From: Pseudogracilibacillus sp.
GTDB taxonomy: Bacteria > Bacillota > Bacilli > Bacillales > Amphibacillaceae
Assembly: GCA_026169815.1 (NCBI GenBank)
Contig: JAPFDT010000006.1
Coordinates: 1-64,000, forward strand
Direction: 5' to 3'
DNA: 64,000 bases
Positions 10,801 to 19,724 of the stretch are shown here, one piece after another (positions within the stretch are counted from its first letter, which is position 1; each line of letters opens with the position of its first letter). The position numbers were made by a program, and so were the translations under genes. The notes beneath the pieces were generated by a model. The model was not told the origin of the DNA. It worked only from the letters and a program-made list of their open reading frames with translations, and did not search any database.

Positions 10801-11384
10801 AAGAAGCTTGTCTCTGAAATTTTATCTGCTAACATTTGCAGTTGATCTTCTCCATCAATATATTTCGCCGCTAACATCGTTTCAAGCTGGGCAAAAATAT
10901 AATGCAAGTCCATCATCTTATGTTGTAGGGCGACATTTTGTTCTGTGTAATTAATTTGTTCTTCTAATAAATCTGGGGTAATTTGATGGCGTTTAAACTC
11001 GGTAATCATTCCTTCTAGCTCTTCGATAAAACCATGTTTATCCGCCGCTTTTTGGAACATTAAAAATGGTTCTTTTCGTTGTTCCATAATTTTCCGTAAC
11101 ATCATTTGAATCCCTGTTGAACTAATAAACTGTTTCGTACTACCACCAGTTTCTTGCAGGACACGCCAAGCAAGCCTAGAAAAACTCACAACTTGTGCCC
11201 GCATACTACCATTCACGCGTTCATCTTCAAATAAGGCATATTCTTGTTGAAAGGTCATTTGTTCAGGAACGATGTAAAATATCGGTTTTCCTTGGGGATC
11301 TTCTACTAATTTCTCTCTAATCTCATCTAAGATAAACTCACTCTTATCTCGATTAGATCGTCCAATTGTAAGACGTAATGACAA
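7893..11384 (-). CDS. addB: ATP-dependent helicase/nuclease subunit B
   Basis: 1163 aa; C-terminal RIIDYKSS nuclease motif and Cys cluster (CTFCDFKSVCQF); upstream of addA. Confidence 0.96.
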   Translation of the reverse strand: MSLRLTIGRSNRDKSEFILDEIREKLVEDPQGKPIFYIVPEQMTFQQEYALFEDERVNGSMRAQVVSFSRLAWRVLQETGGSTKQFISSTGIQMMLRKIMEQRKEPFLMFQKAADKHGFIEELEGMITEFKRHQITPDLLEEQINYTEQNVALQHKMMDLHYIFAQLETMLAAKYIDGEDQLQMLADKISETSFLQEAEIYIDGFHRFTPKELSIIGELLQVSKRMTIALTVDEASLYDDITELDLFYQTATTHQTLKQLADELEVTIESTEEIDARYEQFKEGSALAHLEKHYDDRPAQAYQKEVNKTVQLAEAVHPRAELEGMIQEILRLVREENYRYNDMVIFVRDTEEYNDLIQTLFNDYHIPVFIDEKRTMLNHPFIEFIRSLFDVVESNWRYDAVFRLLKTGFIPATDEKHPLNEDAIDKLENYVLEYGIRRKTQWLKEDKWKYGRFRGFTNAAQTDEEKAMEEKINAYRAQVVDALQEVDAAIRKRATNKERCTIVYEAVEKLGVAKQLEQQRFRYDEAGEIEKAREEEQVWNGFIQLLDEMVEMIGDEKMAFSLFRTTFEAGLEALEFSHVPPTMDHIIVGSIDHSRITSKKCAFLLGVNEGFWPMKPAIDGMINEQEREFLKQFGMELAASSRRTLLDDNFYMYLAFTTATDYLWVSYAISNNEGNTKIASPLINRVKEFFPSVTHPLLLTEPDELYEASRFITTQDKTRAPMTAQLARYLRSGEMEDIWWDVLDWYMTHEERSETTYKVLQSLFYENTTRSLSEETVKRLYPKQVKTSVSRLEMLYRCSYQHFAQYSLGLEERRTFKLDAPDIGQLFHEALKTITQWVQEEGKDFAAITKKESSSYARKSMSHLAPALQHQILSSSNRYQYIQKKLQDVIAQATYILSEQARASGFSPVGIELGFGFKDELAPLSVALPNGYELLLRGRIDRVDKAIEHEQLYLRIIDYKSSSRGLDLLDVYYGLALQMLTYLDVVLSQSQAWLGMEASPAGVLYFHVHDAMLSEDNRLADDEIEHKLFKEYKMDGLVRAQEEIARLIDTTVDTGHSDIAPFALKKDGGFYSSSKVADEQTFTMLQNHMHRLIERAGLDITSGRVDLNPYENRNGIACTFCDFKSVCQFDPILAENNFRRLPPLKEDDIFARLATETNKGENK

Positions 11385-11520
11385 AACTATCCCTCCATTT
11401 CGGTTTTTGGTTATTTTTTAATTAAGATTATTATTATATTAAATAGTGCTTAACTTTCTATTATACAGGAATGGGGAAATTGAATGCTAGGGGGAGCTAG
11501 TGGTAAATAATTAGAAATAA

Positions 11521-11572
11521 AAACCTATACATACAGTGAATAATTATATTCGCTAATATGTATAGGCTTTCA
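11521..11572. terminator. Inverted repeat between addB and comK-like gene
   Basis: cctatacata ... tatgtatagg followed by ctttcattt. Confidence 0.5.
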
Positions 11573-11697
11573 TTTAAGACTTTAATCAATTTCCCTACTG
11601 ATAAGTATATTGTTTTATCTATGTCTTTTTATTTTATGTTTTAATATTATAAACAATATAATAAGTGCAAATCGTATTGTTTATTACACAGATACCT

Positions 11698-12198
11698 TTA
11701 CTTAATTTCTAAAATTGTATTATTCATTTTCTTCATTCTTGATTCTAAAGCGTAGCGTAATTGAGATGTTCGAAGTATTTGATTTGTGATTTGGCCATAT
11801 GAAACGTCTAGGATGATTTTTTGACCATTAATAAATTCTATTTCGCATGCTTTCGTATTATTTATTGGTCTGTGGTTAACAATATGTGAGTGCGCTATCC
11901 AAGCACATAGTTTACTTTGCAATGAGGCTGTTGGGAAAAAGTACATATCACTTGTTGGATCAACTACAATTGGAACTTTATATGCTATTCGGCATACTTT
12001 TATCGTACCTTCTATTCTCCCTTTTAATGAAGAACCAAAATACTCACATGCATATTCCATGATTTTTGTTGGTGGAGCGGTTGTGTAATACTTAGTATCC
12101 ATTTCATAAACACAAGTGATATATGATCCATCTTCAAGTTCTTCTACTGTTAACGCTAAAGTAAGTGGTGTTGTTTCATAACTACTCTTTAATTTCAT
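11698..12198 (-). CDS. comK: ComK family competence transcription factor
   Basis: YFGSSLKGRIEGTIKVCRIAYKVPIVVDPTSDMYFFPTASLQSKLCAWIAHSHI matches the ComK core (FFGSSYAGRKAGTYEV..PPIMVDPSNQIFLFPT..CGWISHVHV). Confidence 0.88.
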   Translation of the reverse strand: MKLKSSYETTPLTLALTVEELEDGSYITCVYEMDTKYYTTAPPTKIMEYACEYFGSSLKGRIEGTIKVCRIAYKVPIVVDPTSDMYFFPTASLQSKLCAWIAHSHIVNHRPINNTKACEIEFINGQKIILDVSYGQITNQILRTSQLRYALESRMKKMNNTILEIK

Positions 12199-12428
12199 AT
12201 TTATACCCTCCTTCTTTTTCCTTAACGGAAATATTTATTAATCATATTTTACCAATTTATAAACAGATTTCAAGGGTAAAAGAACTAGTTATCAGAAAAT
12301 TACACCTATTTTAACAAATTTAGACATAATTTTGACACAATTATCTTTAATGGCTTATATTAACATGATAAACGATAAAAAGGAGCATTCAATCAACTAT
12401 ACAATGATTAAATGCTCTCTTTTTATAA

Positions 12429-13424
12429 TTAATATATCAAACTCACAAACTCTTCTTGTGTAATTTTACCTAAGTAATGGGTAATGTCTATATCTTCTAA
12501 TGCTTCTTCTACTGCTGCTCTATTATGACGTACACCTACTAATTTTTCTTCAATATCTCCTACATCACCTAAACCGAAGAAATCTCCGTATATTTTACAG
12601 TTTTCGATGATGCCTTTTTTCACATCTAAACGAACATCCAGTAAGCCTGAAGGGAATTTATGCGAAGCTTTCACATTATAAGCTGGTGAACGTCCATAGT
12701 TCCATTCCCACTGTTGATAGCGTTCTTCTGATAGTTTATAAATATTATCCCAATCTTCTTCTGTTAATTCATATGTTGGAACATCTTTTACATCCTCTAC
12801 ATCGAAAATGTACGTTAAAATGAGTTCTTTAAATTGTTCCATCGTTATTTTTTCTTCAAGGAATTCAGTAATGTTAGCGACACGACTACGGATTGATTTG
12901 ATTCCTTTTGATTCGATTTTTTCTTTACTTACATTTAATGCTTCAACAACGTGTTCAATTTCAGAGTCAAACATTAATGTACCATGACTGAACATTCTTC
13001 CGCGTGTAGAAAATTGGGCATTACCTGAGAATTTACGTCCTTCGATTAGTAAATCATTACGACCAATTAATTCTGCTGGTACATTCATTTTATTTAATGC
13101 TTCAATAACTGGCTTTGTAAAACGCTCGAAGTTATGGAAACTATCACCATCATCTTTTGTAATGAAACTAAAGTTCAAATTACCTTCATCATGATACACT
13201 GCGCCACCACCAGATAAGCGACGAACGACTTTAATATTATTATCTTCTACGTAATCGATATTAATTTCTTCGATTGTATTTTGGTTTTTCCCGATAATAA
13301 TAGATGGTTCGTTAATATAAAATAATAAATACGTATCTTTTTCACCGAAGTTTTGTAAGACATATTCTTCTATTGCTAAGTTAATTTGTGGATCTGTGAT
13401 GCCTTTGTTATCAATAAATTTCAT
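12429..13424 (-). CDS. lplJ: Lipoate-protein ligase
   Basis: RRLSGGGAVYHDEGNLNFSF motif; next to yhfI as in B. subtilis. Confidence 0.93.
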   Translation of the reverse strand: MKFIDNKGITDPQINLAIEEYVLQNFGEKDTYLLFYINEPSIIIGKNQNTIEEINIDYVEDNNIKVVRRLSGGGAVYHDEGNLNFSFITKDDGDSFHNFERFTKPVIEALNKMNVPAELIGRNDLLIEGRKFSGNAQFSTRGRMFSHGTLMFDSEIEHVVEALNVSKEKIESKGIKSIRSRVANITEFLEEKITMEQFKELILTYIFDVEDVKDVPTYELTEEDWDNIYKLSEERYQQWEWNYGRSPAYNVKASHKFPSGLLDVRLDVKKGIIENCKIYGDFFGLGDVGDIEEKLVGVRHNRAAVEEALEDIDITHYLGKITQEEFVSLIY

Positions 13425-13465
13425 TATGGTACACTCCTTGTTATTTTATTACATATACTATATTA

Positions 13466-14224
13466 TCAAATTACTTTAGATTGACTCATTTTACCATCTT
13501 CCCAAATAAGCCCTTCGTGAGCTAACGTCACCTTACCATCATATACTTCTTTCGTTTCTTCTACTAATTGTTGATGCTGACCGAAATGTGGTAAATGTGT
13601 TAAAATAACTTCTTTTACTTCAGCTTCTTTGGCAATAATACCAACTTCTTTACTCGTCATATGACCTGCATCTTCACCATCCATATCAGCATAAAAGTTA
13701 GTATCTGCTAAGAGGAGATCTGCATGTTGACAAAAAGGGATCCATTCTTTTTGAAAAGCAGAATCAGCTGTATAAACAATTGAGCTATCCCCATCTGTAA
13801 TTCTCATTCCATAACATGGTACAGAATGTTTCGTTTTTAAAAAGCGAATATAAAATGGACCTAACTTTAACGTTTCTTCTGGATTATAACTTTTCGCTTC
13901 TGTGTAATCATGATTAAGTGCAGCAAACTGTTCTACATCTTCTTGATGAGCATATATCGGCAAGATTGATTCGTCGCCTGTTATATAGCTCTGTACTAAT
14001 CGAGCGTGTTGTAGTACACCGACATCTGCAACATGATCTGCATGGAAATGTGACAAGATCATGGCATCAATATCCATTATATTTATATATTTTTGTAATT
14101 TTAAAAGAGCACCACTGCCCATATCTAAGACTATTTTATAGTTGTCTTTCTCAATCACATAAGCCGACGAAGCCTTATCTGCAGTGGGATACCCACCATA
14201 ATAGCCTACAACTGTAACCTTCAT
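13466..14224 (-). CDS. yhfI: MBL-fold metallohydrolase, YhfI-like
   Basis: LSHFHADHVAD motif; neighbour of lplJ. Confidence 0.85.
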   Translation of the reverse strand: MKVTVVGYYGGYPTADKASSAYVIEKDNYKIVLDMGSGALLKLQKYINIMDIDAMILSHFHADHVADVGVLQHARLVQSYITGDESILPIYAHQEDVEQFAALNHDYTEAKSYNPEETLKLGPFYIRFLKTKHSVPCYGMRITDGDSSIVYTADSAFQKEWIPFCQHADLLLADTNFYADMDGEDAGHMTSKEVGIIAKEAEVKEVILTHLPHFGQHQQLVEETKEVYDGKVTLAHEGLIWEDGKMSQSKVI

Positions 14225-14403
14225 TTTATATCACCTCTACATATAATATCATACTGTTTTATATACAAAATAAAAATATTTAAAATTTGTTATGAAACAG
14301 GGTTGACTTCTTTATACGTGTTATAGTACAATGAGTTTAACAAGTTGATAAACAACATTTTGTTTAAATAGAATTATTCCCAAACACCTAAGGAGGAATT
14401 AAT

Positions 14404-14532
14404 ATGATGAATGTAGTTGAATTTTTCAGAAATTTACCAAAAAAGAAATGTAACCATTGTGGTTTCGAAATGGTTGAGCAAGCAGATTGTTATGGTAACA
14501 TCTGTGATGAATGTAATCATCCAGCTAGATAA
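14404..14532 (+). CDS. yhfH: YhfH-like small zinc-ribbon protein (42 aa)
   Basis: Not in ORF track. MMNVVEFFRNLPKKKCNHCGFEMVEQADCYGNICDECNHPAR* with aaggaggaatt SD; CxxC...CxxC; yhfH-yhfI-lplJ synteny. Confidence 0.88.
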   Translation: MMNVVEFFRNLPKKKCNHCGFEMVEQADCYGNICDECNHPAR

Positions 14533-14775
14533 CATCTAGTGTTCAACACATTTTTTAATCTATAAAGTCTATTCTACAATAAGACTTCCTTTCCGGATGA
14601 AGCAACTATTTATTTAGTTGCTTATTTTTTTGCAAAAAATTCTCCTTAATTAATCATATATGTACATGTTTAGAAATGCTAATATTAATACTTAGATCTA
14701 GTGAAGAGTTGACAGAAACAGCGACGTAAAATAAATCATGTGAAATACAATTAAAGTAGGATTTCATAAATCTTC

Positions 14776-14897
14776 GCTGCGGAATAACACTACGCTTTCC
14801 GCGGGCAACACCTCAACTACCTCAGAAACAAAGCCCGTTTCTTCGGGGATTTTCGGTTGTTGCTTTTCCCGCAGGAGTCTCCGTGTTATTCCTCCGC
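14776..14897. repeat. Dispersed imperfect palindromic element, type A (copy 1)
   Basis: gcggaataacac..ctttccgcgggc...cccgcaggagtctcc..gtgttattcctccgc. Confidence 0.75.
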
Positions 14898-15040
14898 TAG
14901 TTTTTACACCTTGAATGACGTTATATTTTTTAAAGTATTATAAAGCTAAGTATAATATTTTTAATTAAATATAAAGGCAACGAAGCACAGCCACTGAAAA
15001 TGTGTTATTAACCAATAAAACTGTAAACAACAAATACAAA

Positions 15041-15156
15041 GCAGTCCGAATATATGGAGACTCCGGCGGAAAGTAAGAGTCAATCAAGACCCCGCAAGGC
15101 GTATGCCTGAGGAGGCTTGATACTCGCCCGCGGAAAGCGGAATATATTCGGACTGC
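15041..15156. repeat. Dispersed imperfect palindromic element, type A (copy 2, opposite orientation)
   Basis: gcagtccgaatatatggagactcc...gcccgcggaaagcggaatatattcggactgc. Confidence 0.8.
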
Positions 15157-15313
15157 GATGGTTATTTTCTAACTATTTAATATAAATCAAATCTTTTTCA
15201 GCTTAGAGCAAAGTGCAATGATTTTCTATAATGTTACTTCACAGTTTACCTTTAATCTACATGAAAAAAGCTATACCTTATGCTCAAAAAGAACATAAGA
15301 TACAGCTTTCTAA

Positions 15314-17821
15314 TTAAAATGATACTTCGACTGTATTGGATGGTTCACCTATAAGTTCAGCTAGTGGATCGTATGGGACGACGTAATATTGTTTCGTTTG
15401 AAATAATAAAAATTTATCAATTTCAAATGATGATTCTCCGTCTGTTACTTCACCAATCTTTTTATCTTCGGCACCATTTTTACCCACTTCATAAATTCGA
15501 TAAATAATTCTGGCATCTTTCGCACTTTCCCATTCTAACTTTCCTTTTAAAATTTTAAAACCACCGAATACAAATGTACTTGATAGTGTATCGATTTTAG
15601 GTAAACTAATTGGATCTGCTAATGCTACGACATCCTCAGGTTTAGAAAATGTCTCTTTTACCTCTTTCTGATTTGCTACTTCTGTCATTATTTTTTTCGT
15701 TAGTTCAGTCGGCATTCTACTTCCGGTTGTCAGATAATTTTCATCTGTCACTTTGTCATACCCCATCCATAATGCAGACACATACTCCGGTGTATAACCT
15801 ACGAACCAGGCATCTTGAATTTTCCCTTCTCCAGATGGATGACTTGTCGTTCCTGTTTTACCTGCTAATTCATATGGATAATATCCAGATGTCGCTGTTC
15901 CTTCTGATACGACTGTACGCAACATTTCCGTTATGTTCCAGGCGACCTGTGATGAAAATACTTTTTCTGTTTCTGGATTAGCGGAAGCCGCAATGTCACC
16001 ATTTTTGTTGTATATTTCTTTAATGACGTAAGGTTCTATCATTTCACCATTATGAATGAACGTTCGATAACTACGCATCATGTCAAATGGAGAAATATTT
16101 TCTTTCAAATCTCCAAGTGCGATACGGCGTGCACTTTCGTCCGCTACATTGAAATGCATTTTCTCTAAGTATTCTCGACCTTTTTCGACACCAATATCAT
16201 CTAAAAGCCATACTGCGGATGTGTTTTTGGAGTATTTTAATGCATTGTATAACGAGACAGAACCGTCATATTGATTATTACTATTCCGAACTGGTTTGTC
16301 ATCCCAATCTTGTAATTCGTCAGGTAATATAGAAAACGGATCGTAATCTCCTGTTTCCAATGCCGGAGCGTAAACTCCAATTGGTTTCATCGTTGAACCT
16401 GGTGGGCCAACTGGTCGCATCACTCGGTTAAAGTCTTGGAATTGGAATTTCCTCCCGCCTATTGCCGCAACAACTTCTCCTGTTTCTTCCTTCATCATGA
16501 CAAACGAACCTTCGACATCGTTCATGTTATTTCCCGGGAAATACGCATCATATTGAAACTGTTCATATGCTACTTGTTGAATTGTTTCATCTAATGACGT
16601 GACAATTCGGTAACGGTTTTGCCTTAATTCCTCTGCTGTAATCCCGTATAATTCTTCGGCTTCTTGAATCGCCATATCGACAATTGTATGATAAGCAGGA
16701 TTATATTTTCGTTGGGAAATATTTAATGAAACTTCTTTACTTTGTGATTCACTTGCGACTTCTTCTGAAATGAGCTCTTGTTCTAACATTCGATTTATAA
16801 CTAAATCGCGTCTCTCTCTCGCCTTTTCTGGATGTTCAATTGGAGAATATCCATTAGGTGCTTTAATAATACCTGCTAACATTGCGCCTTCTTCTAACGA
16901 TAAATCTTCTACCGATTTATAGAAAAATTTATTCGCAGCCGCTTCTACTCCATACTGCCCTTCACCGAAATAAATAATATTTAAATACATTTCTAAAATT
17001 TCATCTTTCGTAAATTCACGTTCTAAATATAGAGCAATCATCGCTTCCTTCGTTTTTCTTAGCCAAGATTTCTCATTCGATAAAAATAGATTCTTTGCTA
17101 ATTGTTGCGTAATTGTACTCGCACCTTCTACTTTATCTCGAGCTACAATGTCTTTATATAACGCTCTAAAAACAGACCTGACATCAACACCACCATGAGA
17201 ATAAAAACGTTTATCCTCTATCGCCACAAAAGCGTCTCTCACATGATCAGGCATTTCTTCTAAATCAACAGGTAACCGATACTCATCATATAAATACCAA
17301 ATAATTTCTCCATCTTCTGTTTCTACTGTTGTTGGTGGAGTAATCATTAATTTATTTTGGTCGACAAATAACTTTCCACCGTACAGAATCGTCGTATAAG
17401 CAATTAAAGCTAGCACAAAAACGACTCCTGCTGACATAAGGTAGTGACGTAATTTAAAAGCAAATCGTCTCTTGCCTGTCTGCTCTTCTACCTCGTCTTC
17501 ACTCGTCTCAGTTACTTTTGCCATTTTTGCTGTTTCCTCTTCTGTTAATTTACGTGCTGGAATGTACATTCTCGTTTGATCTTGATCGTTTACTTGTTCA
17601 CCTTCTGCCATTTCAGTGTCTTTCGCTTCGTGACGTTCCATTCTTGTTTTATATGTTTTATTGTCATTTTTCACACGAGAATGATTTACTAACTTCTCGT
17701 ATGTTTTATGCAATATACTTATTTTATGTTGATGTCGTTCAGACCGGCTTGTTCGCTTTTCATCTATTTCATCTTGTTTATGACGGTCGGAGCGACGCCT
17801 TTTACGACTATCTGATCCCAT
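15314..17821 (-). CDS. Class A penicillin-binding protein (transglycosylase/transpeptidase), PbpF/1A-like
   Basis: EDKRFYSHGG, GASTITQQLAKN, transpeptidase SKNTS and KTGTT motifs; long basic N-terminal cytoplasmic extension. Confidence 0.9.
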   Translation of the reverse strand: MGSDSRKRRRSDRHKQDEIDEKRTSRSERHQHKISILHKTYEKLVNHSRVKNDNKTYKTRMERHEAKDTEMAEGEQVNDQDQTRMYIPARKLTEEETAKMAKVTETSEDEVEEQTGKRRFAFKLRHYLMSAGVVFVLALIAYTTILYGGKLFVDQNKLMITPPTTVETEDGEIIWYLYDEYRLPVDLEEMPDHVRDAFVAIEDKRFYSHGGVDVRSVFRALYKDIVARDKVEGASTITQQLAKNLFLSNEKSWLRKTKEAMIALYLEREFTKDEILEMYLNIIYFGEGQYGVEAAANKFFYKSVEDLSLEEGAMLAGIIKAPNGYSPIEHPEKARERRDLVINRMLEQELISEEVASESQSKEVSLNISQRKYNPAYHTIVDMAIQEAEELYGITAEELRQNRYRIVTSLDETIQQVAYEQFQYDAYFPGNNMNDVEGSFVMMKEETGEVVAAIGGRKFQFQDFNRVMRPVGPPGSTMKPIGVYAPALETGDYDPFSILPDELQDWDDKPVRNSNNQYDGSVSLYNALKYSKNTSAVWLLDDIGVEKGREYLEKMHFNVADESARRIALGDLKENISPFDMMRSYRTFIHNGEMIEPYVIKEIYNKNGDIAASANPETEKVFSSQVAWNITEMLRTVVSEGTATSGYYPYELAGKTGTTSHPSGEGKIQDAWFVGYTPEYVSALWMGYDKVTDENYLTTGSRMPTELTKKIMTEVANQKEVKETFSKPEDVVALADPISLPKIDTLSSTFVFGGFKILKGKLEWESAKDARIIYRIYEVGKNGAEDKKIGEVTDGESSFEIDKFLLFQTKQYYVVPYDPLAELIGEPSNTVEVSF

Positions 17822-17961
17822 GCAACCACCCCTACTTGATTAGCTTTTTCAAAAAAGCTTCTCCCCCATTATACGACATTTTTCTTATAGAAGTAACTTT
17901 TACAATTTTTCAGCTTTTTATTATAAAAATAGTGTACACTAAGAGTAAGGAGGTCAGGCTA

Positions 17962-18465
17962 ATGTATATGTTTATGACGACAGGTACGTTACGTTTCTTA
18001 CAAACAGTGACAGATAAACATCCTAAGCATGATTTTTATTATATGAAAAGTGGTACATCGACACTCGTTTTATATGAATCGCATAAAAAGAAAGGCATAT
18101 TCGTTTCTGGAAGGGCTTATGAAGTTCTCCACGATGCGGGTTCTTTACAGTTAGAAGGATTTGTTGCGATGGATGTGGTGCCAGTAAAAGAAGATACTAT
18201 GCGAGTATTTGAAGAACGTGTAGCAAAGATTTTACCTAAATTACAACAAATGACTGGTCTAGTTGCGCTTCGTTTTATGAAACAAGTAAAGAGCAATCAA
18301 TATATGATTTTGACACAATGGGAATCAGAAGCATATTACGACCGCTGGAAAACATCGATAAATTACGAAGAGACAAATATATTATCCTTAGCACTTTTAC
18401 CTGCATATTTCGCAGAACGTCCTTTTACGAATCTTTATAAGATGATTGAGGAAGATGAGGATTAG
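17962..18465 (+). CDS. Antibiotic biosynthesis monooxygenase-domain protein, HmoB/YhgC-like
   Basis: ATG at 17962 after aaggaggtcaggct SD; the listed ORF start at 17518 overlaps the PBP gene antisense. C-terminal ABM-like domain, 167 aa. Confidence 0.75.
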   Translation: MYMFMTTGTLRFLQTVTDKHPKHDFYYMKSGTSTLVLYESHKKKGIFVSGRAYEVLHDAGSLQLEGFVAMDVVPVKEDTMRVFEERVAKILPKLQQMTGLVALRFMKQVKSNQYMILTQWESEAYYDRWKTSINYEETNILSLALLPAYFAERPFTNLYKMIEEDED

Positions 18466-18504
18466 AAAAGGCATTGCTTTTTTTACAAGCAATGCCTTTT
18501 TATT
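18466..18504. terminator. Bidirectional terminator between convergent genes
   Basis: aaaaggcattgctttttttacaagcaatgcctttt. Confidence 0.9.
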
Positions 18505-18980
18505 TAATCTAACACATACTCTTCAAAGAATGCCTTGAAGTCCTCTTCTTCCTGATAACCAACAATGGACGCTACTTCTTCACCATTTTCATAATGGGTA
18601 ACAGTTGGAGTTCCTTCAACGTCATAATATTTCATTTTATCATATTCTAGTAAGTTCATTTTCACCATATCGACACCCATTTCTTCAGCCAACGGCGCGA
18701 CAATTGGTGTTGTTTGTTGACAGTAACTACACGTAGGACTGAAGTAATAAACCGTCACTGCTTCACCTGATTCAATTCTTTCATCTAATTCATCTGGGAC
18801 GATAATATTTTGATAATTTGGATCATCTAATAAATCAATCGTTTCTGGGCTTAATGAAGTTTTGTCATAAGGATTATCTACACCTTCTATTGATTGTTTA
18901 CTTTTATAATTTGTTACGAAAAATAATAATCCAAATAAAATTAAAATTGCCGCGATAATGATAACCATTTTATTTTTCAT
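18504..18980 (-). CDS. Thioredoxin-family membrane-anchored thiol protein
   Basis: N-terminal TM, YYFSPTCSYCQQTTP active site, VEGTPTVTHYENGEEV with cis-Pro. Confidence 0.88.
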   Translation of the reverse strand: MKNKMVIIIAAILILFGLLFFVTNYKSKQSIEGVDNPYDKTSLSPETIDLLDDPNYQNIIVPDELDERIESGEAVTVYYFSPTCSYCQQTTPIVAPLAEEMGVDMVKMNLLEYDKMKYYDVEGTPTVTHYENGEEVASIVGYQEEEDFKAFFEEYVLD

Positions 18981-19027
18981 TGTATTTTCCCCTTTCTCAT
19001 TCCGTTTCTATAATAAGACAGTAACAG

Positions 19028-19450
19028 TTAGTTAGACTGTTTAATAAGTATAAAATGACTAATAAAAATAATAGCAAAAGCTACAAGCGATAAAAATGGA
19101 ATTGTAATAAAACCTGCATAATTAACATATTGCACAGTACAAGGAACTTCGCCACAAAAGCCTCCTGTACTTTGCAGGAAAGTTACTTTTTGTAAACTAT
19201 AATGATATATAGCTACGATAAGGCCAAGACCACTTAAAATAATTCCAGAAAAGGCAATATTAATATCTTTTTTTAGTAAGGCTGCACCGTAAATGATAAT
19301 CAATGGATACATTAAGATCCGTTGATACCAACATAATTCGCAAGGTGTGTACCCTATTCCTTCTGAGTAGAATAAGCTACCTATAACAGCTAGTACACTT
19401 TGCGTCCAAATAATTAACAATAATGTTTCTTGCTTTTTCGATAATTCCAT
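19028..19450 (-). CDS. bdbC: Disulfide formation protein, DsbB/BdbC family
   Basis: 140 aa, 4 TM, CELCWYQRI motif and second Cys pair. Confidence 0.9.
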   Translation of the reverse strand: MELSKKQETLLLIIWTQSVLAVIGSLFYSEGIGYTPCELCWYQRILMYPLIIIYGAALLKKDINIAFSGIILSGLGLIVAIYHYSLQKVTFLQSTGGFCGEVPCTVQYVNYAGFITIPFLSLVAFAIIFISHFILIKQSN

Positions 19451-19580
19451 TATAAGCTCCTCTACTTTTTACTTCCTAGTGTATTATACAAGTTCCAAAA
19501 CAGAACCGCAATAGATGAGTTTACTCAGAATATGACAGATTAAAAAATGTCACATTTTAATGACAATATCAATATGCTCA

Positions 19581-19660
19581 TAATTCCACGGCAGGAGAAT
19601 AAATTCTATTTAAGGAGAGAAAAATCCACGGTGCGAGAGAAAATTTGCTAGAAAAAATCT
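19581..19660. repeat. Degenerate ~40-bp direct repeat (2 copies)
   Basis: tccacgg at 19585 and 19625, each followed by g(c/t)(a/g)gagaNaaat. Confidence 0.5.
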
Positions 19661-19673
19661 ATTTATAACAATT

Positions 19674-19713
19674 TAAAAAACCTCAAGTGTTAGGAATACC
19701 AACACTTGAGGTG
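19674..19713 (-). terminator. dapA terminator
   Basis: cctcaagtgttggtattcctaacacttgaggttttttaaatt on minus strand. Confidence 0.9.
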
Positions 19714-19724
19714 AACTGTTTACA

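Noticed and set aside
12199-12430. ComK K-boxes (AAAA-N5-TTTT pairs) upstream of comK
   Set aside because: Only AAAA-N9-TTTT and degenerate matches found in AT-rich DNA; not good enough to call.
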